DNA of 64,000 nucleotides, taken from NCBI GenBank assembly GCA_029215795.1, contig JARDYH010000002.1:359130973-359194972 (forward strand), in the 5' to 3' direction. Positions 53,601-55,298 of this stretch are shown here, one piece after another (position 1 is the stretch's first letter; each line of letters starts with the position of its first letter). Source of the stretch: Anniella stebbinsi. Lineage: Eukaryota > Chordata > Lepidosauria > Squamata > Anniellidae. The translations under genes were made by a program, and so were the position numbers. Below the pieces are notes generated by a model. It did not search any database. It was not told where the DNA came from and saw nothing but the letters and a program-made list of their open reading frames with translations.

Positions 53601-55298
53601 CAACGGGGAACACGTCAACGGCAAGCAGACCCTGGGCGAGAACATTGCGGACAACGGGGGACTGAAAGCGGCCTACAATGTGAGTAAAACGATGTACGTT
53701 CCCCACCCCAAAATAGAAGGAAGTGGCAGGCCAGGAGAGGAAACCAAGTGGATCTGGAACTGCCTTGCATCTTAATTTCCGGTTGCCCTGAGGGAAAGGC
53801 CCGGGCCCTGTTGAGCTTGGGAGCACAGGTTCTGTTGCTGGTTTCTTGCAGGCTTATAAAGTCTGGCTGAAGAAGAATGGGGAGGAGAAGCGCCTGCCCT
53901 CCGTGGACCTCACAAGCCACCAGCTCTTCTTCTTAGGATTTGCACAGGTAACCACTTCCTTGGGACGAAACATGGAGCAATGGAAGCATTCCATGCCCAA
54001 TGCCCACCCCCACATACATTCTCCCACTGTCCATATCCTTAAAGCTGTTATACATAAATTGTCCTGCCTGACCTAAAAATCGAGGGCAGGGCACAACCCC
54101 CCCCCCCCCCCCCCAATATCTCAGTGATAGAGAGCGAAGGCCCCACCTTCATTCCGGGGGATCTCTGATTAAAGGCTTTCCAGCAGCAGGGTAAGAAAAG
54201 GCATGGAAGAACTTCTGGAGAAGATCAGAAGCCTGCTGTTACAGGCAACTTTGGCCAGGTTTTCAGGGCGACTTTCTCCTGCGTTGTATCTGCTACAGAC
54301 TCAAGTACCACTGTCACCTTTGGGAACTGGAGTCCCCCACAATCAGATGGGTTGATGGAGGAAAGACCTGTACAGAGATGAGAACGTAAGGGGAACCCTG
54401 CTGGATCAGACCAAGGGTCCTTCTAGTTCAGCAGTCTGTCCACACAGTGGCCAACCAGCTGTTGACCAGGAACCACAAGCAGGACATGGTGTAACAGCAT
54501 CCTCCCACCCATGTTCCCCAGCAACTAGTGTATACAGGAGGACTGTCTCTGATAGTGGAGGTTGCACTTAGCCATCAGGTCTAGTAGTCATTGATGGCCT
54601 TCTCCAGGAATTCATCCAACCCCCTTTTAAAGCCATCCAAATTTGTGGTCATCACCACATCCTGTGGTAGTGAATTCCAGAGTTTAACTATGCACTGTGT
54701 GCAGGTCCTTTCTTTTATCTGCCCTGAATCTCCCACCAATCAGCTTCATGGGAGGACTCTGGGTTCTAACATTATGGGAGAGGGAGAAAAATGTCTTCCT
54801 AGCCACATTCTCCGCACCTTGTATTATTTTGTATACCTCTATCAGGTCTCCCCTTAGCCTCCTTTTTCTCCAAGCTGAACAGTCCCAACGTGAAAGGTTG
54901 TCACACAGAGGAGGGCCAGGATCTCTTCTTGGAATAATGGGCTCAAGTTATAGGGAGCCAGATTCCGGCTGGACATCAGGAAAAACTTCCTGTTGGAGCA
55001 GTACAACAATGAAACCAATTCCCTAGGGAGGTGGTGGGCCTTATAGGCCCCTTCCAACTCTACTATTCTATGATTCTGTTCTGCGGAGCACACGCTAATC
55101 TCCTTCTCCTTCCTGGCACAGGTTTGGTGTTCTGTGAGGACCCCAGAGAGCTCGCACGAGGGCCTGGTGACCGACCCACACAGCCCTGACAAGTTCCGGG
55201 TCATCGGCACCCTCAGCAACTCCCGGGACTTTTTGGAGCACTTTGAGTGCCCCGTTGGCTCCCTCATGAACCCTGGGAAGCACTGCGAAGTGTGGTAG
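668..55298 (+). CDS. ECE2: Endothelin-converting enzyme 2 (whole gene, 19 coding exons)
   Basis: ECE2 is an M13 (neprilysin-family) zinc metallopeptidase that, by family knowledge, cleaves big endothelin and neuropeptides in acidic secretory compartments. Splicing the exons listed below gives 766 residues, close to the roughly 765 of mammalian ECE2. Visible parts are a cytoplasmic tail (1-61), a signal-anchor helix (about 62-84), the M13 N-terminal domain beginning near [12 protein letters not shown] (118-129), substrate-binding NAYY (562-565), zinc motif HELTH (603-607, catalytic E604), third ligand E663 within ENIAD, H728 in DPHSP (equivalent to the transition-state histidine of neprilysin), R734, and C-terminal CEVW. 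There are many N-glycosylation sequons, as expected for a lumenal ectodomain. The choice of ECE2 over ECE1 rests on the N-terminal AEYKRA and LTEACI regions and on the [16 protein letters not shown] segment. All catalytic residues and all splice junctions are intact, so the gene appears functional. Confidence 0.96.
1079..1212. repeat. Palindromic repeat with CTGGAGGGCACCAG ends
   Basis: CCCCAATCTGGTGCCCTCCAG at left and CTGGAGGGCACCAGTTGGGG at right are inverted, around ACTCCCATCAGCCCTAGCTAGCATGG. Related partial copies: 21347-21430, 32478-32583, 32968-33082, 37770-37853 and 61165-61235. Confidence 0.75.
1213..2684. other. Intron 1, 5' part: no gene
   Basis: 1230-1350 looks like a diverged repeat tail (GGTGGGATTTACTCCCAAGTAATCATGC). 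The remainder is unique-looking with short G-rich runs. No conserved coding potential seen on either strand. Confidence 0.5.
2693..3005. mobile_element. Palindromic hAT-type MITE, copy 1
   Basis: TIRs TAGGGTGACCAGATAAAATC... in inverted orientation and a palindromic body. Near-matching 8-bp flanks ATTTAATC/ATTTATTC fit a hAT target-site duplication. It sits in the A/T-rich tail of the minus-strand SINE at 3014-3225. Carries the AGATAAAATCC end variant on both arms. Confidence 0.85.
3014..3225 (-). mobile_element. Sauria-like tRNA-derived SINE
   Basis: Minus-strand copy. The head (right side) contains the tRNA-like AGTGTGGTGTAGTAGTTAG and a B-box-like GGTTCAAGTCC string; the body has CTATCCTACCTCACAGGG and the tail ...GGGATATAAATG. 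This matches my recollection of the squamate Sauria SINE; a library comparison would settle the name. Confidence 0.7.
3528..3815. mobile_element. Palindromic hAT-type MITE, copy 2
   Basis: Same family; 8-bp duplication TTTGGAGT on both sides (3520-3527 and 3816-3823). Body of the variant with the CTGCAGGAGCCC centre. Confidence 0.87.
4013..4322. mobile_element. Palindromic hAT-type MITE, copy 3
   Basis: Perfect 8-bp duplication CCCTAAAG (4005-4012 and 4323-4330). The right-hand duplication is also the left flank of the hAT-like element at 4331-5440, so the same 8-mer was used twice. Confidence 0.9.
4648..5143. mobile_element. Foldback element with 43-bp inverted ends
   Basis: Left arm GTTGAAGAACTGAAAGAGAC... 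(4648-4690) is inverted and nearly identical at 5101-5143, and the homology continues inward through CTTTATTCAAAT. The right arm is split by a hAT-type MITE at 4769-5088. Confidence 0.7.
4769..5088. mobile_element. Palindromic hAT-type MITE, copy 4 (innermost of nest)
   Basis: Perfect 8-bp duplication GAATAAAG (4761-4768 and 5089-5096). Removing it restores the inverted arm of the foldback that carries it. Confidence 0.9.
5449..6208. other. Intron 1, no gene seen
   Basis: Unique-looking sequence between the transposon nest and a CR1 tail. The 151-codon minus-strand frame here has no recognisable domain. Confidence 0.5.
6209..6523 (+). mobile_element. CR1 LINE 3' end
   Basis: Plus-strand 5'-truncated CR1: ...CATCAGGAAAAACTTCCTGAC... 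AGGCAGCTGGACAGCCATCTGTC... GGGGTTGGACTCGATGGCCTT... and the terminal CCAACTCTACTATCCTATGATTC typical of CR1 tails. Confidence 0.85.
6524..7393. other. Intron 1, no gene seen
   Basis: Unique-looking sequence; a short VNTR-free stretch without repeat family or coding motif that I recognise. Confidence 0.5.
7402..7703. mobile_element. Palindromic hAT-type MITE, copy 5
   Basis: Perfect 8-bp duplication CACAAAAG (7394-7401 and 7704-7711). Both arms carry the CATATGAAAAGGAGGA end variant. The centre has lost about 18 bp compared with copy 4. Confidence 0.9.
8548..8573. repeat. (AC)n microsatellite
   Basis: Uninterrupted AC dinucleotide run in ECE2 intron 1. Confidence 0.95.
8822..9082. mobile_element. 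Palindromic hAT-type MITE, copy 6 (left end truncated)
   Basis: Starts inside the left arm (GGAAAAGGGAATTTCAGC) and runs to the right TIR CATATGGTTACCGTA. The left TIR is missing. Confidence 0.75.
9430..9749. mobile_element. Palindromic hAT-type MITE, copy 7
   Basis: Full length, 320 bp, CATATGAAAAG end variant on both arms. Flanks TCAATGCG/TTATTGCG match at 6 of 8. Confidence 0.83.
9758..11099. other. Intron 1, no gene seen; mildly CpG-rich 9950-10250
   Basis: The segment 9950-10250 has more CpG than its neighbours and several RFX X-box-like half sites (GTTGCTAAGG, GTTGCCAAG, CATGGCAAC). It may be an intronic regulatory region; there is no coding signal. Confidence 0.35.
11100..12465 (+). 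mobile_element. Non-LTR retrotransposon C-terminal part, clade not assigned
   Basis: Plus strand. An upstream portion gives [20 protein letters not shown] (post-RT motif) with a stop. An open frame 11499-12206 (235 codons) includes [40 protein letters not shown] (a CxC...HxxxxC zinc-knuckle-like motif after RT) and [11 protein letters not shown]. The tail is ...GCAATAAAACTCAATCAATCA. The open frame is relatively long for a dead copy. In ECE2 intron 1. Confidence 0.7.
12466..13494. other. Intron 1, 3' end: no gene seen
   Basis: AT-rich unique-looking sequence leading to the exon 2 acceptor. Confidence 0.5.
13495..13581 (+). CDS. ECE2: ECE2 coding exon 2
   Basis: Encodes residues 12-40, the acidic cytoplasmic segment beginning [16 protein letters not shown]. 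It is preceded by a good polypyrimidine tract and CTACAG, and followed by GTAGGC. Phase 0 on both sides. The exon opens with an ATG, so a transcript starting in intron 1 could initiate here. Confidence 0.95.
13582..15059. other. Intron 2, 5' part: no gene seen
   Basis: AT-rich, unique-looking, with an (AT)n tract at 14141-14164. Confidence 0.5.
14141..14164. repeat. (AT)n microsatellite
   Basis: Uninterrupted AT run in intron 2. Confidence 0.95.
15060..15370. repeat. CpG-rich palindromic-motif block
   Basis: Contains an 18-bp perfect palindrome CGATTATGCGCATAATCG (15340-15357), a near-copy CGATTATGCGCATTATCG (15157-15174), and repeated TTAAAGCGC/TAAAGCGC/GCGCTTTA strings. It is much richer in CpG than its AT-rich surroundings. 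Probably a young transposon copy of a family I cannot name. ECE2 intron 2. Confidence 0.5.
15649..16225 (-). mobile_element. CR1 LINE, 3' end with reverse-transcriptase C-terminus
   Basis: Minus strand. Translation of the upstream part gives [16 protein letters not shown]... and [20 protein letters not shown], a CR1 ORF2 C-terminal hallmark. The 3' end at left is CCAACTCTACGATTCTTTGATTC. Confidence 0.85.
16684..16717. repeat. (TC)n microsatellite
   Basis: Pure TC run inside a CR1-like LINE tail in intron 2; the sister LINE at 62560-62572 has only TTTTTCTCCCGCTCTC at this point. Confidence 0.95.
16742..16913. mobile_element. Palindromic hAT-type MITE, copy 8 (172-bp internally deleted form)
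   Basis: Both TIRs and a perfect 8-bp duplication GGGTTATC (16734-16741, 16914-16921) are kept but the central half is gone. It is inserted in a CR1-like LINE tail whose uninterrupted relative is at 62581-62620. Confidence 0.9.
17711..17822 (-). mobile_element. CR1 LINE 3' tail fragment
   Basis: ATCATAGAATCGTAGAGTTGGAAGGGGCC and CCCTGACAGATGGTTGTCCAGC identify the minus-strand CR1 tail. Confidence 0.8.
18428..18572 (+). CDS. ECE2: ECE2 coding exon 3 (transmembrane anchor)
   Basis: Encodes residues 41-88 plus one base. It carries the hydrophobic signal-anchor stretch (about 62-84, Leu/Val/Phe/Ala-rich) preceded by basic residues (RLGSRTQLK), consistent with type II topology. Acceptor CTCCCAG, donor GTAGGA, phase 1. 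Confidence 0.95.
18636..18925. repeat. Fragment of hAT-like element A
   Basis: CCAGTGGTGGGCGGGGCGAAGGTAAAAGGGG and ATTTGGTCCCCAGGGCTGACGTTCTGCACCCCTG match the ends of the element at 4331-5440. It fills most of ECE2 intron 3 (406 nt). Confidence 0.5.
18979..19194 (+). CDS. ECE2: ECE2 coding exon 4
   Basis: Encodes residues 89-160, the start of the ectodomain, with conserved cysteines C95, C100, C118 and C126 and the M13 hallmark [10 protein letters not shown]. Acceptor CTTCCAG, donor GTGAGA, phase 1 to phase 1. The donor lies only 20 nt upstream of the left end of a 611-bp foldback element. Confidence 0.96.
19215..19825. mobile_element. 611-bp foldback element filling most of ECE2 intron 4
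   Basis: Ends TAGTAGAGCGGCTTA and TAAGCCGTTCTACTA are inverted. Arms of at least 180 bp read as inverses of each other (for example GCCATCTTGGAAAATGGCAC at about 19350 and its complement at about 19666). It occupies 611 of the 754 bp of the intron, starting 20 nt after the exon 4 donor. Family not identified. Confidence 0.8.
19949..20073 (+). CDS. ECE2: ECE2 coding exon 5
   Basis: Encodes residues 161-202 ([16 protein letters not shown]... LIEK), with sequons at N162 and N166. Acceptor CTCTCCAG, donor GTGAGC, ends in phase 0. Confidence 0.95.
20270..20400 (-). mobile_element. CR1-like LINE 3' tail fragment
   Basis: CTTGCTGGATCAGAACACCTGATCCAGCATTCTGTTTCTGATAGCC is a minus-strand LINE tail seen in other forms elsewhere in this window. 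Confidence 0.6.
20401..21346. other. Intron 5: no gene seen
   Basis: Contains a poly-C tract (20578-20590) and a CpG-containing stretch near 21040-21120 (GCCGCCTTCGC, CCCGCCGGC). No recognised family. Confidence 0.4.
21540..21686 (+). CDS. ECE2: ECE2 coding exon 6
   Basis: Encodes residues 203-251 ([10 protein letters not shown]... SNSNIIQ), a conserved M13 N-domain segment. Acceptor TTCCCCAG, donor GTAATC, phase 0. Confidence 0.95.
22193..22392 (-). mobile_element. tRNA-derived SINE, second family
   Basis: Minus-strand copy: the distal end (CTGCCTTATACTGAGCCAGAC) is at left and the tRNA-like head (AGCTCAGTTTAATATAGCACC and GGTTCAATCCCCGG on the minus strand) at right. Related copies lie at 35919, 53127 and 57428. 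Confidence 0.7.
22640..23900 (+). mobile_element. Degenerate L2-like LINE
   Basis: Plus strand. Reading across frames gives [16 protein letters not shown] (RT motif A region), [14 protein letters not shown] (motif C), [11 protein letters not shown] and [18 protein letters not shown]. It is interrupted at about 23462-23565 by a LINE tail containing CCACTCAATAGCCAGTGTTCTCTGGGTGG. Many stops. In ECE2 intron 6. Confidence 0.75.
24095..24455. repeat. Fragment of hAT-like element A
   Basis: GGGGGTGCAGAATGTCTTTCAGTCC... GCAAAAGGGGGTGGAGCCAAAATACC... GATTTAGCCCCCAATCCGGAGGTTTTGCAGCC, same order as the copies at 4331 and 18636. ECE2 intron 6. Confidence 0.5.
24707..24772 (+). CDS. ECE2: ECE2 coding exon 7
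   Basis: This short 66-nt exon encodes residues 252-273, [19 protein letters not shown]... The family motif (V/L)[14 protein letters not shown] identifies it. Acceptor ATGGCAG, donor GTAAGC, phase 0. Confidence 0.94.
25170..27414. other. Intron 7: retroelement-like sequence not assigned
   Basis: Includes inverted TATATAAG-like and TTTATT strings (25325, 26770, 26975, 27064), A-rich blocks at 26575-26610 and the plus copy of an inverted pair (26090-26240). The layout suggests retroelement UTRs or LTR-like pieces downstream (on the minus strand) of the Penelope remnant, but I cannot define the ends. Confidence 0.35.
26090..26240 (+). repeat. Inverted-pair repeat, plus copy
   Basis: TAGAAGAATTGCACAAAAATG... 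GTACCTCAAAAGAATTAGAA... GGAATTAGGAATATAGAATTTAC is the inverse of 28905-29065. Family not identified. Confidence 0.55.
27415..27990 (-). mobile_element. Penelope-like element remnant with GIY-YIG endonuclease region
   Basis: Minus-strand translation gives YKCRHCLC (zinc-finger-like segment), then [52 protein letters not shown] and [12 protein letters not shown]. This is the order and spacing of the Penelope GIY-YIG domain (YIG, then Arg-rich, then EHKS). One stop replaces an Arg codon, and a T-run (27578-27587) shifts frame. Dead copy in ECE2 intron 7. Confidence 0.75.
28494..28803. mobile_element. Palindromic hAT-type MITE, copy 9
   Basis: TIRs TAGGCTGACCATGTGAAAAG and its inverse. Body of the CTGCAGGA(A/G)CCC variant. 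No clear duplication in the flanks. Confidence 0.78.
28905..29065 (-). repeat. Inverted-pair repeat, minus copy
   Basis: On the minus strand it reads GTATTGTAGAAGAATTGCACAAAAACG... GTACCTCAAAAGAATTAG, matching 26090-26240 with the Penelope remnant between them. Confidence 0.55.
29310..29665 (-). mobile_element. LINE 3' end (ACCGCCCAATAGC-type)
   Basis: Minus-strand retroelement tail starting TTTATTTATATTTATTTCATTTCTACACCACCC and including GGTGCCGGGCAAACCTCTCTGGGGAGCTCATTCC. Shorter relatives lie at 23462, 37480, 43205, 57678 and 58260. Confidence 0.65.
30069..30388. mobile_element. Palindromic hAT-type MITE, copy 10
   Basis: Perfect 8-bp duplication GACCTGAG (30061-30068 and 30389-30396). 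Confidence 0.9.
30954..31277. mobile_element. Palindromic hAT-type MITE, copy 11
   Basis: Perfect 8-bp duplication CTCAGGTG (30946-30953 and 31278-31285). The TIR has drifted (TGGGGTGACTATATGG). It is one of three copies within 1.6 kb. Confidence 0.88.
31351..31670. mobile_element. Palindromic hAT-type MITE, copy 12
   Basis: Perfect 8-bp duplication GATGGGTG (31343-31350 and 31671-31678). AGAT(A/G)AAATCC end variant on both arms. Confidence 0.9.
31950..32040. repeat. Interspersed repeat shared with 44120-44220
   Basis: TCACACCTGAAGAGAGTGTGAACGCTAGGAGCTATCTTCTAAGCTTAATTCGCCTAAC here and TCACACCTGAAGGAAGTGAGAATGCTAGGAGCTTTCCTCCAAGCTTAATTAGGCTAAC there. It may be part of an LTR or other retroelement; the boundaries are not clear. 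Confidence 0.45.
32905..33365 (-). mobile_element. MIR-type SINE in pieces
   Basis: Segments AAGCGCTTTGCATGCATTATCTAATTT (32940-32966), TTACAACAACCCTGGAAGGTAGG (33095-33117) and GCAGAGAGAGGGGGGAGTGGCTTGCC (33244-33270) follow the order of a MIR element. It is broken by a palindromic element (about 32968-33082) and a LINE tail (about 33128-33185). Confidence 0.6.
33185..33214. repeat. (TTA)n microsatellite
   Basis: Trinucleotide run at the junction of a LINE tail and MIR fragment. Confidence 0.95.
33518..34078. mobile_element. Palindromic hAT-type MITE, copy 13, split by a LINE tail
   Basis: Left part 33518 to about 33800 and right part about 34051-34078 (CCGTCCTCCTTTTCATATGGTCACCCTA) belong to one element. 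The intervening roughly 250 bp is a minus-strand CR1-like 3' end. The last 28 bp lie 139 bp upstream of ECE2 exon 8. Confidence 0.8.
33803..34050 (-). mobile_element. CR1-like LINE 3' end nested in MITE copy 13
   Basis: Minus strand: AGAACATAAGAAGTGCCATGCTAGATCAAACC at the LINE 3' end and AATTTATCCAACCCC at the truncation point. It lies inside a palindromic MITE. Confidence 0.8.
34217..34405 (+). CDS. ECE2: ECE2 coding exon 8
   Basis: Encodes residues 274-336, including [13 protein letters not shown] and [15 protein letters not shown]. Acceptor GTGGCAG, donor GTGGGG (weaker than its neighbours), phase 0. It follows the second-longest intron (9.4 kb). Confidence 0.95.
35184..35494. mobile_element. 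Palindromic hAT-type MITE, copy 14
   Basis: TIRs TAGGGGGACCATATA and CATATGGTCACCCTA. Body of the GCTGCAGGAGCCC variant. Flanking duplication not evident. Confidence 0.78.
35919..36115 (-). mobile_element. tRNA-derived SINE, second family
   Basis: Minus-strand copy, same layout as the one at 22193: AACTGCCTTATACTGAGTCAG at left, and on the minus strand CTTTGCAAGCAGAAGGTCCC and GGTTCGATCCCC near the head. Confidence 0.72.
36120..37336. other. Intron 8: CpG-rich block, no gene recognised
   Basis: 36560-36930 carries about 26 CpG in roughly 350 bp, far above the surrounding intron. Open frames on both strands (for example 36393-36812 plus) have no recognisable domain. Possible intragenic CpG island or enhancer. 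Confidence 0.4.
37337..37479. repeat. Palindromic repeat with AGGGTGCAATTCT ends
   Basis: Left AGGGTGCAATTCTCTGCATGTTTAGG and right CCTGAACATGCATAGGATTGCACTTT are inverted, around a CCAGCATCCCCCAGCCAGCA hairpin. Half-copies near 8315-8370 and 39189-39265. Confidence 0.7.
37480..37560 (-). mobile_element. LINE 3' tail fragment
   Basis: TTATTTATTTATTACATTTGTATACCGCCCCATAGCCGAAGCTCTCTGGGCGGTTTACA, minus orientation, nearly identical to 57690-57748. Confidence 0.7.
38036..38497 (-). mobile_element. Sauria-like SINE interrupted by the 228-bp MITE
   Basis: SINE body and tail at 38036-38158 and head at 38387-38497 (ending CCAGTGTGGTGTAGTGGC on the minus strand). The two parts join precisely when the MITE at 38159-38386 is removed. 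Confidence 0.75.
38159..38386. mobile_element. 228-bp MITE with GTCCGAATT ends, copy 1
   Basis: Ends GACGGAATTCGGAC and GTCCGAATTCAGTC are inverted. It interrupts a minus-strand SINE between GAGAGTCT and TCTGTGAC, so a 3-bp TCT duplication is possible, as in PIF/Harbinger-type elements. The second copy (59111-59338) has the same length. Confidence 0.75.
39159..39186. repeat. (GA)n microsatellite
   Basis: Pure GA run just upstream of the L2-like LINE. Confidence 0.95.
39285..40577 (+). mobile_element. L2-like LINE, 5'-truncated, RT and C-terminal domain
   Basis: Frame one (39357-39737) encodes RT motifs [19 protein letters not shown] and QYGDDTQIY, then [17 protein letters not shown] frameshift leads to a second open frame (to 40471) with [49 protein letters not shown] and [13 protein letters not shown], typical of L2-clade C-termini. 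The tail is ...AAGAAATAAATTG followed by (ATT)n. The catalytic box reads YGDD rather than the usual YADD. Inactive because of the frameshift and truncation. Confidence 0.85.
40546..40575. repeat. (ATT)n tail of the L2-like LINE
   Basis: Trinucleotide tail following AAGAAATAAATTGTT, the 3' terminus of the L2-like copy. Confidence 0.93.
40734..40746 (+). promoter_or_regulatory. X-box-like RFX motif
   Basis: GTTGCCAAGCAAC fits the RFX consensus GTNRCC(N)RGYAAC with a one-base spacer, with a further CGGCAAC 9 bp away. In intron 8 just after the L2-like LINE. Sequence match only. Confidence 0.3.
41050..41330 (+). mobile_element. CR1-like LINE 3' end
   Basis: Plus strand: GATGGCCACCAGGTTGGATGGC... 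GGCTACTAGACCTGATGGC... GAATGCTGGGCTAGATGAACCC... CTTATGTTTTTATGTTC. Confidence 0.8.
41331..42890. other. Intron 8, 3' part: no gene seen
   Basis: Unique-looking with G-runs near 41850 and 42705 and a (GT)n at 42373-42395. Confidence 0.45.
42373..42395. repeat. (GT)n microsatellite
   Basis: Pure GT run in intron 8. Confidence 0.95.
42891..43033 (+). CDS. ECE2: ECE2 coding exon 9
   Basis: Encodes residues 337-383 plus two bases ([18 protein letters not shown]... INNTDK). Acceptor CTTCTCCAG, donor GTACTA, phase 2. Codon 384 (Ser) is completed by exon 10. Confidence 0.94.
43205..43560 (-). mobile_element. LINE 3' region, diverged
   Basis: Contains CTTTGCCTGGTGCCAAAAAAGACAACGGAGTGAGCTTCTCTGGGG, matching the body seen at 29580-29640. 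ECE2 intron 9. Confidence 0.5.
43560..43645 (-). mobile_element. CR1 LINE 3' tail fragment
   Basis: ATCATAGAATCATAGAATGGTAGAGTTGGAAGGGGCCTATAAGG, minus-strand CR1 tail, in ECE2 intron 9. Confidence 0.82.
44090..44230. repeat. Interspersed repeat shared with 31950-32040
   Basis: See the partner. A CAAAGCTTTATTCAGCAAATAC string precedes the shared block and would read as an inverted poly(A)-signal region if this is a minus-strand LTR. Confidence 0.4.
44349..44389. repeat. (TA)n microsatellite
   Basis: Pure TA run of about 20 units in intron 9, followed by two (AC)n runs (44409-44425 and 44430-44440). Confidence 0.95.
44867..44981 (+). CDS. ECE2: ECE2 coding exon 10
   Basis: Encodes residues 384-422 ([15 protein letters not shown]... 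LETLYGTKK), a highly conserved M13 segment. Acceptor CTGTTGTAG, donor GTGAGC, ends in phase 0. Confidence 0.96.
45249..45359 (+). CDS. ECE2: ECE2 coding exon 11
   Basis: Encodes residues 423-459 ([15 protein letters not shown]... DRHSKQI), with the conserved Cys pair flanking PRW. The acceptor reads CCCTGGAG, i.e. -3 is G rather than the usual pyrimidine, behind a good pyrimidine tract. The donor is GTGAGT, phase 0. Confidence 0.95.
45360..46363. other. Intron 11: no gene seen
   Basis: Unique-looking; 45640-45760 contains a CTATAAAGCTGAAAGTG/ATATGAGCTACAGTCTTGAAATTTGG stretch that may be part of an old repeat. Confidence 0.4.
46364..46462 (+). CDS. ECE2: ECE2 coding exon 12
   Basis: Encodes residues 460-492 ([33 protein letters not shown]). 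Acceptor GCCTTCAG. The donor is AAG|GTGCCC, which lacks the usual A/G-A-G-T after GT and is the weakest donor in the gene. The reading frame stays open past it for 36 nt before a stop. Confidence 0.93.
47014..47053. repeat. (ATT)n microsatellite
   Basis: Trinucleotide run at one edge of the endonuclease-LINE remnant; a second (ATT)n lies at 47603-47632 on the other edge. Confidence 0.95.
47055..47600 (-). mobile_element. LINE remnant resembling a restriction-like endonuclease C-terminus
   Basis: The minus-strand frame (47501-47124) encodes [35 protein letters not shown] then [16 protein letters not shown], with [19 protein letters not shown] just before in another frame. The pattern RPD-(I)-x-D-K-x(n)-LIDIAIPxDxN-x-KExEKxxKY is that of the C-terminal endonuclease of R2/R4-type LINEs. 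It is flanked on both sides by (ATT)n tracts. In ECE2 intron 12. Confidence 0.6.
48120..48197 (+). CDS. ECE2: ECE2 coding exon 13
   Basis: Encodes residues 493-518 ([26 protein letters not shown]). Acceptor CCTCTCCAG, donor GTATGA, phase 0. Confidence 0.95.
48465..48568 (+). CDS. ECE2: ECE2 coding exon 14
   Basis: Encodes residues 519-552 plus two bases ([26 protein letters not shown]... NRD). The [10 protein letters not shown] string separates ECE2 from ECE1. Acceptor TCTGTCTAG, donor GTAAGG, phase 2. Codon 553 (Gln) is split across the intron. Confidence 0.95.
48683..48920 (+). mobile_element. Sauria-like SINE
   Basis: Plus-strand full-length copy: GGCAGTGTGGTGTAGTGGCTAG head with A-box-like GTGGCTAGAGTTG and B-box-like GGTTCTAGTCC, CACAGGGTTGTTGTGAGG body, and a GGATATAAATGAAATT tail. 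It lies in ECE2 intron 14. Confidence 0.78.
49045..49455 (+). mobile_element. Sauria-like SINE split by a hAT-like element
   Basis: The head begins at about 49045 (AGTGTGGTATAATG), is broken by the element at 49064-49238, and resumes with TAGAGTGGCTAGAGTG to the tail GGGATATAAATTCAATAAATAAAT. Confidence 0.7.
49064..49238. mobile_element. hAT-like short element inside a SINE
   Basis: Left end TGGTCTTCAACTGG and right end CCAGTTGAAGACCA are inverted, with a GGGTCGCGAC-type string just inside the right end. It splits a plus-strand SINE. The flanking 8-mers GTATAATG/GTAGAGTG match at 6 of 8, compatible with an old hAT duplication. Confidence 0.6.
50107..50217 (+). CDS. ECE2: ECE2 coding exon 15 (substrate-binding NAYY)
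   Basis: Encodes residues 553-589 plus two bases: [33 protein letters not shown]562-A563 correspond to the Asn-Ala pair that binds substrate backbone in neprilysin. Acceptor CTCCCCAG, donor GTGCGT, phase 2. Confidence 0.96.
50978..51420 (-). mobile_element. Two CR1-like LINE 3' ends
   Basis: Minus-strand tails start at about 50978 (AAGAAGAGCCATGCTGGGTCAGGCC) and again at 51181 (AAGAACATAAGGAGAGCCCTGC...), the second extending to the GGAATTTCTCTAACCCCC region. They lie in ECE2 intron 15. Confidence 0.75.
51585..51652 (+). CDS. ECE2: ECE2 coding exon 16 (zinc motif HELTH)
   Basis: This 68-nt exon encodes residues 590-612, [22 protein letters not shown]. It holds zinc ligands H603 and H607 and catalytic E604. 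The acceptor is CCTTGAG|G with a good upstream pyrimidine tract; the donor is GTAGGA, phase 1. Confidence 0.97.
51653..53126. other. Intron 16: no gene seen
   Basis: Unique-looking sequence with many short open frames on both strands but no recognised domain. Confidence 0.45.
53127..53305 (+). mobile_element. tRNA-derived SINE, second family (diverged)
   Basis: Plus-strand copy: TAACTCAGTGGTAG... CCAGGTTTAATCTCTGGC head, GAAAGACC/CCTGAGAC-like centre, AACTTCCTATGTTGCTAG end. It lies in ECE2 intron 16. Confidence 0.6.
53489..53679 (+). CDS. ECE2: ECE2 coding exon 17 (third zinc ligand ENIAD)
   Basis: Encodes residues 613-676 ([16 protein letters not shown]... [17 protein letters not shown]). 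E663 is the third zinc ligand and D667 the supporting aspartate. Sequons occur at NSS and NRT. Acceptor TCTTCCAG, donor GTGAGT, phase 0. Confidence 0.97.
53852..53947 (+). CDS. ECE2: ECE2 coding exon 18
   Basis: Encodes residues 677-708 ([32 protein letters not shown]). Acceptor TTCTTGCAG, donor GTAACC, phase 0. The preceding intron, at 172 nt, is the shortest in the gene. Confidence 0.96.
54098..54114. repeat. Poly-C tract
   Basis: Homopolymer of about 17 C in intron 18; the length may be an assembly estimate. Confidence 0.85.
54371..55078. mobile_element. Two LINE tails in opposite orientation before ECE2 exon 19
   Basis: 54380 to about 54880 is a minus-strand CR1-like tail (AACGTAAGGGGAACCCTGCTGG at its 3' end). 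About 54893-55078 is a plus-strand CR1 tail (GGAGCCAGATTCCGGCTGGA... CCAACTCTACTATTCTATGATTC). The plus copy ends 43 nt upstream of exon 19. Confidence 0.8.
55122..55298 (+). CDS. ECE2: ECE2 coding exon 19 (C-terminus and stop)
   Basis: Encodes residues 709-766: [26 protein letters not shown]..., ending CEVW, then TAG at 55296-55298. H728 and R734 match the transition-state and substrate-carboxylate residues of neprilysin. The acceptor is CTGGCACAG. Two converging LINE 3' ends fill the intron just upstream. Confidence 0.97.
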   Translation, partial: VWCSVRTPESSHEGLVTDPHSPDKFRVIGTLSNSRDFLEHFECPVGSLMNPGKHCEVW